Assembly (NCBI GenBank): GCA_002482565.1
Contig: DLGG01000098.1
Location: 51,404-81,456 of the forward strand
Direction of reading: 5' to 3'
From: Solidesulfovibrio magneticus
Lineage (GTDB): Bacteria > Desulfobacterota > Desulfovibrionia > Desulfovibrionales > Desulfovibrionaceae
DNA length: 30,053 nt
Shown: in pieces, positions 14,410 to 22,505 of the stretch
Position numbering within the stretch: the stretch's first letter is position 1
How the letters are laid out: each line of letters begins with the position of its first letter
Notes under the pieces: model-generated
The model's database searches: none
Told to the model about the DNA's origin: nothing
Seen by the model: the letters and a program-made list of their open reading frames with translations, nothing else
Program-made: the position numbers and the translations under genes

Positions 14410-15198
14410 TCATAAGGGTTTTTTGCCGAGAAGTATAGCGCCTTTTTCGCCGCTCTTCTTGAGGGAGTCGGATATTTCCGCATCCGATCCCTTGAACTGG
14501 ACAGTGACCCGAAATACCACGTTATTGCCGGATTTGGCTTCACGGACCGAGGCGGTGACGCCTTTTTTGGCCAGATCCTTGACGTGGGTTTCGGCCTGGG
14601 CTTTGCCCGGGAACGAGGCCACCTGATAGGTGGCGGTATAGCGCGGTCCGGTCTTTTTGTCGAAGGTCGATTTGGGATCGACCTTGGGCGTGTCGGCCGG
14701 CTTGGCCGGCGGGGGAACGACGGCCGCCGCCCGGGGCGCGGCCGGTGAAGCCGATGACGTGGTCGGACGGGGCGTGGCCGCGACGGCCGCGCCGCCCACG
14801 GGACGCACTTCGGTCTGGTCGTGGGGCTTGGCCGGGGCGGCCTGTTTCTTGGGGTCGGCCGGGGTCTTGGCCGACGCGGCGTCGGCGGCGTCGGCTCCGG
14901 GCTGGTTGTGGACGTCCTCCATGAACTGGAGGTCCTCGGGCTTGAGCACCGAAGGCGGGGCCTTGGCTTCGCCGTCGGGCAGCTTGGCCTCGGTGGTCGG
15001 CATCATCTGGGCGATCTGGGGCACGGCCGTCTCGGGCTTGTAGCCCCGGCCGACCAGAATGCCGAGAATGAACACCCAGCACATGCCGAGCACGACCACG
15101 ATGCCGACGGACACCACGCCGGACATGCTGATCTCAAAGGTGAATTTGCGCGGCCCCCCGTTTTCGCGGGTGGCGTTTAGGCGGCTTAAAAGCTTCAT
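14410..15198 (-). CDS. SPOR-domain membrane protein
   Basis: The 262-aa protein has a short cytoplasmic N-terminus, one membrane helix at about 27-49 and a long Ala/Pro/Lys-rich linker (about 60-180). It ends in a SPOR domain (about 185-262: Thr-Ala-Thr-Tyr-Gln-Val-Ala-Ser-Phe, then Val-Val-Phe-Arg-Val). SPOR domains bind denuded septal peptidoglycan, so a role at the division site in the periplasm is likely, as for FtsN or DedD. The ATG at 15198 has GAGGA 9 nt upstream and is preferred to the TTG at 15204. It follows argS by 55 nt, an arrangement I associate with Desulfovibrio relatives, but this has not been checked. Confidence 0.85.
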   Translation of the reverse strand: MKLLSRLNATRENGGPRKFTFEISMSGVVSVGIVVVLGMCWVFILGILVGRGYKPETAVPQIAQMMPTTEAKLPDGEAKAPPSVLKPEDLQFMEDVHNQPGADAADAASAKTPADPKKQAAPAKPHDQTEVRPVGGAAVAATPRPTTSSASPAAPRAAAVVPPPAKPADTPKVDPKSTFDKKTGPRYTATYQVASFPGKAQAETHVKDLAKKGVTASVREAKSGNNVVFRVTVQFKGSDAEISDSLKKSGEKGAILLGKKPL

Positions 15199-15253
15199 GG
15201 GCAAGGTTCCTCGTCTGCCGACAATGGCCGATCACGAGGCAATGTCAAGTCGG

Positions 15254-16909
15254 TTACATCTTGTCCGGCGCACTGACGCCAAGCAGGTCCAGGCCGTTTT
15301 TGATCGTCTGGGCCACGGCGTCGAGGAGCCGCAGCCGGGCCGAAGCCAAGTCGTCGCTCCCGGCGGTCAGGACCGGATTGACGGTGTAGTAGCGGTGCAG
15401 GCGTCCGGCCAGATCGCGCAGATAAAAGCTCACCAGATGCGGCGAGAACGTCCGGGCGGCGGCGGCCACGGTGTCGGGATATTGCTCCAGCAGCTTGAGC
15501 AGCTCCAGATCCTCGTCGGTGGTGAGCAAGGCCAGGAGTTCCGGCGAGGTCTCGGCCACGGCCAGGCCGCGCTCCTCGGCCTTGGCGAAAAGCGAACGCA
15601 CCCGGGCATGGGCGTACTGGACGTAGTACACCGGGTTGTCCATGGACTTTTCCTTGACCGCGTCGAGGTCGAAGTCCAGGTGGCTGTCGGATTTGCGCGA
15701 CAGGAACATGAAGCGGGCGGAGTCGGCCCCGACTTCCTTGACCACGTCGGCCAGGGTCTCGAACTTGCCGGCCCGGGTGGACATGGCGATCTGCTCGCCG
15801 CCCTTGAGCAGGTTGACGAGCTGCACCAAAATGACCTTGAGGCTGGCATCGGGATCGCGCCCAAGGGCCGAGACGCAAGCCTTCATGCGCGGCACGTAGC
15901 CGTGGTGGTCGGCGCCCCAGATGTCCACCACCACGTCGAAGCCCCGGCGAAACTTGTCGGCGTGGTAGGCGATGTCCGAGGCGAAGTAGGTCAGTTCGCC
16001 GCCGGACTTGACCAGCACCCGGTCCTTGTCGTCGCCAAAAGCGGTGGAGGCGAACCAGAAGGCTCCGTCCTGGTCGTAGGCCAGCTTTTTGTCGCGCAGT
16101 TCATTGAAGGCGGCGTCCACGGCCCCGGCCGCGAGCAGGGTCGATTCCGGGAACCAGACGTCGTGGTGGACCCGGAAATCTTCCAGATCCTTCTTGATGC
16201 CGGCCAGGATCTCGCGTTCGCCGTGCAGGCGGCAGATGTCGGTGGCTTCGGCCTCGGGCATTTCGAGCAGCTTGCGGCCGTGGGCGTCCACCATGTCCTG
16301 GGCCAGGGGAATGACGTAATCCCCCCGGTAGTAGTCCTCGGGCTCGGTCACGGGCTCGCCGAGGAGCTCCTTGTAGCGGTAGAGGATGGACATGCCCAGG
16401 ATGCGCATCTGGCGGCCGGCGTCATTGATGTAGTATTCGGTCTCGACGGTGAAGCCCGCCGCCCGCAGCACCCGGGCCAGGCTGTCGCCCACGGCCGCGC
16501 CGCGCCCATGGCCGATGTGCAGCGGTCCGGTGGGGTTGGCCGAGACGAATTCCACCTGGATTTTCACGCCCTGGCCGATGTCTAGCAGGCCGTAGCCGTC
16601 GCCGGCCTTGGCCACGTCGCAAACCGTCTCCTGCCAGAAGGCCGGCGTGAAGGCGACGTTGAGAAAGCCCGGGCCGGCGACCTCCACCGAGGCCAGCCGG
16701 GGATCAACGGTCAGGGCCTGGCGCAGGGACTCGGCCAGTTCCCGGGGCGGCTTCTTGGCCGCCTTGGAGGCCATCATGGCCACGTTGGTGGCCAGATCGC
16801 CGTGGGCCTTGTCCCGGGGCGGCTCGATGGTGGTCTTGACCGGCCAGGCGATGCCCTGGTTTTCCAGGGCGCTGGCCAACAGTTCCCGCAAAATGGCTGT
16901 GGCGCGCAT
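15254..16909 (-). CDS. argS: Arginyl-tRNA synthetase
   Basis: This class I synthetase attaches arginine to tRNA-Arg. The 551 residues match the family length. The N-terminal Add-1 domain precedes Ala-Asn-Pro-Thr-Gly-Pro-Leu-His-Ile-Gly-His-Gly, with the HIGH motif at 131-134. Later come Ile-Trp-Gly-Ala-Asp-His-His-Gly-Tyr and the degenerate KMSKS-equivalent Ile-Ala-Met-Ser-Thr-Arg-Ala-Gly, typical of ArgRS. The C-terminal DALR anticodon-binding domain includes Tyr-Val-Gln-Tyr-Ala-His-Ala-Arg. The ATG lies 4 nt after the fabD stop, so the two genes are almost certainly co-transcribed. Confidence 0.96.
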   Translation of the reverse strand: MRATAILRELLASALENQGIAWPVKTTIEPPRDKAHGDLATNVAMMASKAAKKPPRELAESLRQALTVDPRLASVEVAGPGFLNVAFTPAFWQETVCDVAKAGDGYGLLDIGQGVKIQVEFVSANPTGPLHIGHGRGAAVGDSLARVLRAAGFTVETEYYINDAGRQMRILGMSILYRYKELLGEPVTEPEDYYRGDYVIPLAQDMVDAHGRKLLEMPEAEATDICRLHGEREILAGIKKDLEDFRVHHDVWFPESTLLAAGAVDAAFNELRDKKLAYDQDGAFWFASTAFGDDKDRVLVKSGGELTYFASDIAYHADKFRRGFDVVVDIWGADHHGYVPRMKACVSALGRDPDASLKVILVQLVNLLKGGEQIAMSTRAGKFETLADVVKEVGADSARFMFLSRKSDSHLDFDLDAVKEKSMDNPVYYVQYAHARVRSLFAKAEERGLAVAETSPELLALLTTDEDLELLKLLEQYPDTVAAAARTFSPHLVSFYLRDLAGRLHRYYTVNPVLTAGSDDLASARLRLLDAVAQTIKNGLDLLGVSAPDKM

Positions 16910-16913
16910 GGAA

Positions 16914-17864
16914 TCAGGCCTCCAAAGCGGCGGCGTCGGCGGGCTTGGCCACGGAAACGCCTGTGTAGGGTTCGCCGAATTCCTTGAGGTTGGCGGAAAG
17001 GAGCTTGGTCAGGACGCCCTTGGGGCCAAGCTCCACAAAGGTGCGCGCGCCGGCCTGCCACAGGGCGTCCAGGGTGTCGATCCAGCGCACTTGGGAGGTC
17101 ATCTGGCGGCACATGAGGTCGAGCGCCTTGGCGGCATCGGGCTCGGGGCGGCCGGTGACGTTGTGGAAGACCGGGGCGACGGACGGGGCGCGAAGCCCGG
17201 CCCGGCGCAGGGCCTTTTCCAGTTCGGCGGCGGGCTCGGCCATGAGCGGGCTGTGGAATGCGCCGCTGACGGCCAGGGGCACGGCCCGGCCCTTTTTGTC
17301 CTTGACCAGGGCGGCGGCAGCCTCCACGGCCTCGGCCTCGCCGGAAATGACGTACTGGCCCGGGGAGTTGTAGTTGGCGACCAAGAGGATCTTGCCGGTC
17401 GACGCGGCCGCCTGGCGCACCACGTCCTCGATGTCGTCAAGAGAAAGCTTGAGCACGGCGGCCATACGGCCGTCGCCGCCGGCGGCTTCGGCCATGAGCC
17501 GGCCGCGAAGGCTGGTCAGCTCGAACACGGTCGGCACCTCGACCATGCCCGAGGCGGCCAGGGCGGCGTATTCGCCAAGGCTGTGCCCGGCAAACCCGAC
17601 AAGCGGGGTCAGTTTCGACTTGAGATGAAACCACAGGCCCAGGGTCACGGCGGTCATGGCGGGCTGGAGGGAGCGGGTGTCGGCCATGGCCGCGTCGTCG
17701 CCCTCCCAGTAGATTTCGCGAAGGGGCAGGCCCGAGGCCTTTTCCGCCATCGTCCACAGCTGCGCCGCCTCGGCCGAAGCCTCGGCCAGTTCGCGGCCCA
17801 TGCCTTTTTCCTGGGAACCCTGGCCGGGGAACAGCACGGCCAGGCGGTTTTCGGTTGCGCTCAC
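16914..17864 (-). CDS. fabD: Malonyl-CoA:ACP transacylase
   Basis: It moves malonate from CoA to acyl carrier protein for fatty-acid synthesis. The 316-aa length and motifs fit: Phe-Pro-Gly-Gln-Gly-Ser-Gln at 12-18, the active Ser95 in Gly-His-Ser-Leu-Gly-Glu, His204 in Gly-Ala-Phe-His-Ser-Pro-Leu-Met, and Gly-Pro-Lys-Gly-Val-Leu near the end. The start is GTG at 17864 with AAGGAGAG upstream. It is the first gene of a six-gene minus-strand run and is divergent from rsmG, with 98 nt between them that must hold both promoters; no clear promoter pair is visible there. Other fab genes are absent. Confidence 0.95.
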   Translation of the reverse strand: MSATENRLAVLFPGQGSQEKGMGRELAEASAEAAQLWTMAEKASGLPLREIYWEGDDAAMADTRSLQPAMTAVTLGLWFHLKSKLTPLVGFAGHSLGEYAALAASGMVEVPTVFELTSLRGRLMAEAAGGDGRMAAVLKLSLDDIEDVVRQAAASTGKILLVANYNSPGQYVISGEAEAVEAAAALVKDKKGRAVPLAVSGAFHSPLMAEPAAELEKALRRAGLRAPSVAPVFHNVTGRPEPDAAKALDLMCRQMTSQVRWIDTLDALWQAGARTFVELGPKGVLTKLLSANLKEFGEPYTGVSVAKPADAAALEA

Positions 17865-17962
17865 GTTCGCCTCTCCTTAAGAGCTTTTCGCATCGTTTCG
17901 GCCGCGATTGGTAGAGCAACGGGCCTAAATGTGCAACGGTCAATTTTGACGCGGAGGAACCC

Positions 17963-18658
17963 GTGGAGCAAGGACAATCGGGGCTGGACGCCGCTGGCGT
18001 GGCCGAGGCGGCGGCAGGGCTTGGCCGTGGGCTGACGCCCGAACAAGCCGAAAAACTGGCCGGCTATCTGGCGCTTTTGACCCGCTGGCGCAGCCGGGTC
18101 AATCTGGTCGGGCCGTCGGACTGGCGCGAGATATTGGAAACCCTTGTCGCCGATTCCTGGCATGTAGCCGATTTCCTGGCCGGCCCGGGCGCAGCGTTTT
18201 TGCCGCCGGTCGGCGAGCCTGTCGTGTCCCTGGATTTCGGGGCCGGGGCCGGGCTGCCCGGCGTGCCGCTGCGGGCCTTCTGGAACCGGGGCGACTACTA
18301 TCTGCTCGAAGCCCGGCAAAAACGAGCGGTCTTTCTGGGCGAATGCGCCGCGCGCCTGGGCTTTGCCGGCCTTGTCGCCGCCGAGGGACGGGTAGAAGCC
18401 ACTGTCCCCCCCATTGTGGCGGCTCATCCCGGCGCGTTCATCCTGTGCCTGAGCCGCGCTTTCGCTCCCTGGCCGCAGTTTTTGGCCATCTGCCGGGAGC
18501 TCGTGCCTCGGCCCATGGCCGTGCTGACCATGACGGGCACACCGCCGCAAGGCGACGAAATCCCGCCGGGCTTTGCCCGCAGCGCGGCCGGCGACTATCG
18601 GATCGCCGGCAAGACGCGCTACATTTCGCTGTTTTCGCCTTTGGCCGCAGCCAGGTAG
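17963..18658 (+). CDS. rsmG: 16S rRNA (guanine-N7) methyltransferase RsmG
   Basis: RsmG adds the 7-methyl group to G527 of 16S rRNA using SAM. The SAM motif Asp-Phe-Gly-Ala-Gly-Ala-Gly-Leu-Pro-Gly lies at 91-100. The N-terminal Leu-Leu-Thr-Arg-Trp-Arg-Ser-Arg-Val-Asn-Leu-Val is the family signature, and Glu-Ala-Arg-Gln-Lys-Arg-Ala-Val-Phe-Leu follows motif I. At 231 aa it is a normal length. The start is GTG with GGAGG at 17953-17957. The 3' end overlaps the convergent small gene at 18619 by 40 nt. The family usually has Arg-Ala-Val/Leu where this one has Ser-Arg-Ala-Phe, but the context is otherwise standard. Confidence 0.9.
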   Translation: MEQGQSGLDAAGVAEAAAGLGRGLTPEQAEKLAGYLALLTRWRSRVNLVGPSDWREILETLVADSWHVADFLAGPGAAFLPPVGEPVVSLDFGAGAGLPGVPLRAFWNRGDYYLLEARQKRAVFLGECAARLGFAGLVAAEGRVEATVPPIVAAHPGAFILCLSRAFAPWPQFLAICRELVPRPMAVLTMTGTPPQGDEIPPGFARSAAGDYRIAGKTRYISLFSPLAAAR

Positions 18659-18849
18659 GCGTCCTTGAAAATCAGCCGGGTGGCCGTGGCGTCGGCGGTT
18701 TCGGTCAGGTCCATGAGCATCTCCAGGAAATCGAGAATCTCGCCCTTGTCGGCTTCGGAGGCGTTTTCGAAGTCGAAAACGATGTCGCCGGAGACGAAAT
18801 ATTCGCGCAGCTTTTCCAGATAGGCGGCGTTGATCAGGGGCAGGGCCAT
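18619..18849 (-). CDS. Small acidic hypothetical protein, 76 aa
   Basis: The 76-residue protein is acidic, has no Cys and is probably helical. It includes Phe-Asp-Phe-Glu-Asn-Ala-Ser-Glu-Ala-Asp-Lys-Gly and Phe-Leu-Glu-Met-Leu-Met-Asp-Leu. I do not recognise the family. AAGGA lies 9 nt before the ATG at 18849, which is strong support for this start. It follows rlmH by 19 nt on the same strand and should be co-transcribed. Its last 13 codons lie antisense to the end of rsmG. Confidence 0.65.
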   Translation of the reverse strand: MALPLINAAYLEKLREYFVSGDIVFDFENASEADKGEILDFLEMLMDLTETADATATRLIFKDAYLAAAKGENSEM

Positions 18850-18868
18850 GGTCTGTGATCCTTGTGCG

Positions 18869-19333
18869 TTAGTGGTGGTAGGGCGCGCCGGCGTTGATGG
18901 AGGCGGCGCGGTAGAGCTGTTCGTAGAGCACCACCCGGGCCAGTTCGTGGGGCAAGGTGCCCGGCCCCAGGGCCAGGAGTCGGTCGGCTCGGTCGAGAAC
19001 GGCTTTGTCCAGGCCAAAGGGGCCGCCGATGACAAAGGCAGGAACACGGCCCGGATCTTCTATGCGCTTTTTGACCAGCGCGGCCAGTTCGGTCGAAGGC
19101 AGGGACGGGCCGTGCTCGTCCAGGACCACCACGAAGTCGCGCGGGCCAAGGGCCGCCAGCACGGTTTTGGCCTCCTCGGCCTTGCGCCGGGCCGGATCGG
19201 CCGATTTGCCGTCCCGGGCGATAATCTCCTCGGCCGGCAGGTAGCGGCGAAGGGCGGTCAGGTAATGGGCGCAGGCCTCGCGGAAGTAGGGGGTGCGGAC
19301 CTGGCCGACGGCGATGAGACGAAGGAGTTTCAT
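18869..19333 (-). CDS. rlmH: 23S rRNA (pseudouridine1915-N3) methyltransferase RlmH
   Basis: RlmH (SPOUT class) methylates pseudouridine 1915 in helix 69 of 23S rRNA. The 154-aa length is typical (about 155). The protein has Leu-Asp-Glu-His-Gly at 71-75, the SAM knot Phe-Val-Ile-Gly-Gly-Pro-Phe-Gly at 100-107 and the invariant C-terminus Tyr-Glu-Gln-Leu-Tyr-Arg-Ala-x-Ser-Ile, ending Tyr-His-His. The ATG at 19333 begins the family's Met-Lys-Leu; no good Shine-Dalgarno is visible. The same frame is open to 20200, but that extension is antisense to the DUF4390 gene and is rejected. Confidence 0.94.
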   Translation of the reverse strand: MKLLRLIAVGQVRTPYFREACAHYLTALRRYLPAEEIIARDGKSADPARRKAEEAKTVLAALGPRDFVVVLDEHGPSLPSTELAALVKKRIEDPGRVPAFVIGGPFGLDKAVLDRADRLLALGPGTLPHELARVVLYEQLYRAASINAGAPYHH

Positions 19334-19459
19334 GGGTTTGGCGGCCGCCGCGGCGGACTTGCCGGGGTGGTAGCCGAGGGGGGCGTTGTTGTCAAAGCGG
19401 CCGCCTTGGTTTAGGGCATGATCGGTGGGGTCGCGCCTTTCGCCCCACGTTGGAGCGGC

Positions 19460-20050
19460 ATGTCGTTTATGCGCTTGGGGACGATGACACGTCGGCGGTT
19501 TGCCGCCTGCCTGTTCTGGGCTTTGGCCGGGGTCTTTTGTTGCGGCGCGTTCGCGCCGGCCTTGGCCCAGGAACTGCTTTTGACCAACCTCGTGCTCAAC
19601 AACTACGAGGGCCGCATCCGGGTGCGCTTCGGCATCGAACCCACCGGAATCGATCGCATCGGCCAGGCCCTGGACGCCGGTGAGCGCCTGAGCCTGCGCT
19701 GCCGGGCCAGACTTTCCCTCAAACGGGATTACGTCTGGAACCAGGGTATCAGCGCGGCCGCCTGGGAAGGGGAATTGCGGCGTATCAAGACCGGCGAATA
19801 CGTCGCCTCCCTGCCGGGCCAGGGATCGGTTGCCGACAAGGATCTGGGTTCGCTTTTTCGCAAGCATCTCGGAGAAATCCTTATTGATCTCGGCCCATGG
19901 GACCGGCTGGAGCGCGGCGTGACCTACGTCTTGTCCCTGGAACTGTCCCTGACCCGGCCGGACGTGTCGCCGTGGCTCAAAAACGGCCTTTTTTTCTGGT
20001 CCTTCGACGCCGCCCGATCCGTTTCCTATCAGCTCGATTTCACCTACTGA
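19460..20050 (+). CDS. DUF4390 family secreted protein
   Basis: The protein has an N-terminal basic stretch (Thr-Arg-Arg-Arg), a hydrophobic core and a likely signal-peptidase site after Ala-Leu-Ala, so it should be exported. The mature part (about 160 aa) is beta-rich and includes Asn-Asn-Tyr-Glu-Gly-Arg-Ile, Arg-Leu-Ser-Leu-Arg-Cys-Arg-Ala-Arg-Leu and Gly-Glu-Tyr-Val-Ala-Ser-Leu. It fits DUF4390, which has no known function. ATGs in frame lie at 19418, 19460, 19469 and 19484. 19460 is favoured by GGAG at 19452-19455; 19484 gives the shortest signal peptide and is also plausible. It is followed by the TIGR01777 gene after 75 nt. Confidence 0.7.
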   Translation: MSFMRLGTMTRRRFAACLFWALAGVFCCGAFAPALAQELLLTNLVLNNYEGRIRVRFGIEPTGIDRIGQALDAGERLSLRCRARLSLKRDYVWNQGISAAAWEGELRRIKTGEYVASLPGQGSVADKDLGSLFRKHLGEILIDLGPWDRLERGVTYVLSLELSLTRPDVSPWLKNGLFFWSFDAARSVSYQLDFTY

Positions 20051-20125
20051 GCCAGTGCCCGAGTTGCCATCCTCCCGGTATCCCGTATATTGAAGCCAGC
20101 CGTTTGGCGGAGCAAGGAGGGCGTC

Positions 20126-21052
20126 ATGCGTGTGGTCATCCTGGGCGGTTCGGGGTTTATCGGTCGGGCCCTGACCCATTCCCTGACCGGGGACGGGCAC
20201 GATGTCGTTGTTGTTTCGCGCGGCGCGCCCCGGGCGGCCGGCGGCGGCGTGTCCTATGCTCCCTTTGACGGCCGAAGCGGCGCGGGCTGGCGGGAGAGCC
20301 TCGACGGGGCCGACGCCCTGATCAATCTGGCCGGCGAGAACATCGCCTCGGGCTATTGGACGGCGGCGCGCAAACGCCGCATCCTGGAAAGCCGTCTGGC
20401 CGCCGGCCGGGCCGTCATGGATGCCCTTGCTTCGATTCCATCACGGCCGGCCGTGCTCGTCCAGGGCTCGGCCACAGGCTACTACGGCGACCGGGGGGAC
20501 GCCCCCGCCGCCGAGGACGCCCCGGTCGGACGCGGCTTTTTGGCCGAAGTGGCCGAGAAATGGGAAGCTTCCACGGCCGGGGCCGAGGCCTTGGGGGTGC
20601 GCCGGGTCGTGGTGCGTACGGCCGTGGTGCTGGACGGCCGGGGCGGAGCTTTGCCGCGCATGCTTGGGCCGTTCCGTTTTTTCGTCGGCGGGCCGCTGGG
20701 GTCCGGCAACCAGTGGTTTCCCTGGATTCATCTCACCGACGAGGTGCGAGCCATCCGGTTCTTGCTGGAATGCCCTGAAGCTGAGGGCCCGTATAATCTG
20801 GCCGCGCCCGGAGCCGTGACCCAAAGACAATTGTCCCGGGCCATCGGCCGGGCGCTTTCCCGGCCGGCCTGGCTGCGCACACCGGAAACGGCGCTGCGCC
20901 TTTTGCTCGGGGAAATGGCCCAGGAACTTTTTTTAAACGGCGTTCGGGCCGTTCCGGAGCGGCTCACGCGATTGGGGTTTGCCTTCCGCTTTCCAACCCT
21001 GACCGCCGCCCTGGACGACATTCTGGGCGGATCGGACTCCGTCCATGCATGA
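20126..21052 (+). CDS. TIGR01777 family oxidoreductase (SDR39U1/YfcH-like)
   Basis: This is an extended short-chain dehydrogenase/epimerase of unknown substrate. The NAD(P)-binding motif Gly-Gly-Ser-Gly-Phe-Ile-Gly lies at 7-13, with Ile-Asn-Leu-Ala-Gly-Glu-Asn at about 73. A Gly-Tyr-Tyr-Gly-Asp-Arg-Gly segment holds the usual Tyr, and the C-terminus carries the DUF1731-type Phe-Pro-Thr-Leu-Thr-Ala-Ala-Leu-Asp-Asp. The length is 308 aa. The ATG at 20126 has AAGGAGG at 20114-20120, clearly better than the open upstream start at 20090. Its stop overlaps the next gene's start by 8 nt. Confidence 0.92.
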   Translation: MRVVILGGSGFIGRALTHSLTGDGHDVVVVSRGAPRAAGGGVSYAPFDGRSGAGWRESLDGADALINLAGENIASGYWTAARKRRILESRLAAGRAVMDALASIPSRPAVLVQGSATGYYGDRGDAPAAEDAPVGRGFLAEVAEKWEASTAGAEALGVRRVVVRTAVVLDGRGGALPRMLGPFRFFVGGPLGSGNQWFPWIHLTDEVRAIRFLLECPEAEGPYNLAAPGAVTQRQLSRAIGRALSRPAWLRTPETALRLLLGEMAQELFLNGVRAVPERLTRLGFAFRFPTLTAALDDILGGSDSVHA

Positions 21053-22397
21053 TCTGGCTAGCGAAAACGCGGTGGCGGCCCGGGTGCTCGTCATCGAAGA
21101 CGAGGCCGTGGTGGCCATCGACGTCTGCCATCGGCTGCGTCGCCTCGGCTACGTCGTAGCCGGGCAGGCCGATACCGGCGAAGAGGCCGTGTGCCTGGCC
21201 GGCGAACTGGCCCCGGATCTGGTGCTCATGGACATCATGCTGGCCGGGCAAATGGACGGCATCGACGCCGCCGCCGCCATCCGCGACCGCTACGGCGTGC
21301 CTGTGGTCTTCCTGACCGCCCATTCCGACCGGGCCACCTTGCGCCGAGCCGGCGCGGCCGGCCCCTACGGCTATCTCATAAAGCCCTTCGAGGAACGGGA
21401 GCTGCAAAGCGCCCTGGAGATCGCCCTGTACAAGTCGCGCATGGAGCAACGCCTGGCCCGCTCCGAGCGCCTGACCACCGTAACCCTGCGCTGTCTGGGC
21501 GAGGGCTTGCTCACCACCGACGAGACAGGACGGGTGGTGTTTGCCAATCCGGCCGCCGAGGCGCTTTTAGGCGTGGAAGTGTCCGAGCTTGCCGGTCGCT
21601 TGCTGGCCGAGGTCTACCAGGCTACCACGGACGAGATCGACGGCCCAAACGGCCGGGAAACCGCCACCCTCCACCGCGCCGACGGCCGCGACGTGCCCGT
21701 GGAGCAGACCGTGTCGCCCATTCTCGACGGCCGGGGCGTGTCCATCGGTTCGGTGCTGGTTTTCCGCGACATGACCCATCGCCGTGAGGTGGAGCAGGCA
21801 TTGCGCGATTCCGTGGCCAATCTGCGCCTGACCCTGGCTGAGACCGTCAACGCGCTCACCGTCACCTCGGAAAAACGCGATCCCTTCACCGCCGGCCATC
21901 AGCAGCGCGTGGCCGCCCTGGCCGTGGCCCTGGCCATGCGCCTGGGTCTTTCCCAGGACGAATGCGAGGGGATTCGCGTGGCCGGGCTGGTGCATGACAT
22001 CGGCAAGATCCATGTGCCGTCCGAGATCCTGGCCAAGCCCGAGGCTTTAAACGCCATGGAGATGGGCATCGTGCGCGACCACAGCGCCGTGGGCCACGAA
22101 ATCCTCAAGGACATTCCCTTTCCCTGGCCCGTGGCCCGCATGGTGCTGGAACACCACGAACGCCTCGACGGCTCGGGCTATCCCAAGGGCCTTTCCGGCC
22201 AGGACACCTTGCTCGGTTCCCGGCTTTTGGCCGTGGCCGACGTCGTGGAAGCCATGAATTCCCACCGTCCCTATCGAGCCGCCCTGGCCCTCGATTTGGC
22301 CCTGGACGAGTTGCGCTGCGGTCGGGGCAGCCTGTACGACGCCGACGTGGTCGACGCCTGCCTGGAGCTTTTTCTCAAGGACGGCTACCGATTTTAG
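21045..22397 (+). CDS. REC-PAS-HD-GYP response regulator (probable c-di-GMP phosphodiesterase)
   Basis: The 450-aa protein has three domains. A receiver (about 12-130) has Glu-Asp-Glu at 18-20, phosphoacceptor Asp63 and Lys113. A PAS domain spans about 140-250. An HD-GYP domain (about 262-450) has His317-Asp318 in Val-His-Asp-Ile-Gly-Lys and Gly-Ser-Gly-Tyr-Pro at 376-380, so the metal-binding residues and GYP motif of active c-di-GMP phosphodiesterases are present. It probably lowers c-di-GMP when phosphorylated. The ATG at 21045 overlaps the preceding gene by 8 nt. No kinase gene is adjacent. Confidence 0.92.
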   Translation: MHDLASENAVAARVLVIEDEAVVAIDVCHRLRRLGYVVAGQADTGEEAVCLAGELAPDLVLMDIMLAGQMDGIDAAAAIRDRYGVPVVFLTAHSDRATLRRAGAAGPYGYLIKPFEERELQSALEIALYKSRMEQRLARSERLTTVTLRCLGEGLLTTDETGRVVFANPAAEALLGVEVSELAGRLLAEVYQATTDEIDGPNGRETATLHRADGRDVPVEQTVSPILDGRGVSIGSVLVFRDMTHRREVEQALRDSVANLRLTLAETVNALTVTSEKRDPFTAGHQQRVAALAVALAMRLGLSQDECEGIRVAGLVHDIGKIHVPSEILAKPEALNAMEMGIVRDHSAVGHEILKDIPFPWPVARMVLEHHERLDGSGYPKGLSGQDTLLGSRLLAVADVVEAMNSHRPYRAALALDLALDELRCGRGSLYDADVVDACLELFLKDGYRF

Positions 22398-22417
22398 GGG
22401 GAGAAAAGCGAGAAATC

Positions 22418-22454
22418 GCCTCCGGCGGCCGGGGGGATGATCCCCCCGGACCCC
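22418..22454 (-). repeat. GC-rich palindromic repeat, copy 3
   Basis: Read on the minus strand, this copy is TCCGGGGGG-atcat-CCCCCCGG followed by CCGCCGGAGGC, the same core as the copies at 5258, 10097 and 27616 but inverted. It lies between the convergent HD-GYP and PgeF-like genes, 21 nt after the first and 52 nt after the second. Confidence 0.75.
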
Positions 22455-22505
22455 TCGACGAGAAAAAGGATGAGGCCAGCGGGGCTTCCTTCGGTCGTTA
22501 TTCTG

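Noticed and set aside
19334..20200. Long N-terminal extension of rlmH
   Set aside because: The extension is antisense to the DUF4390 gene, and rlmH already has its full family length from 19333.
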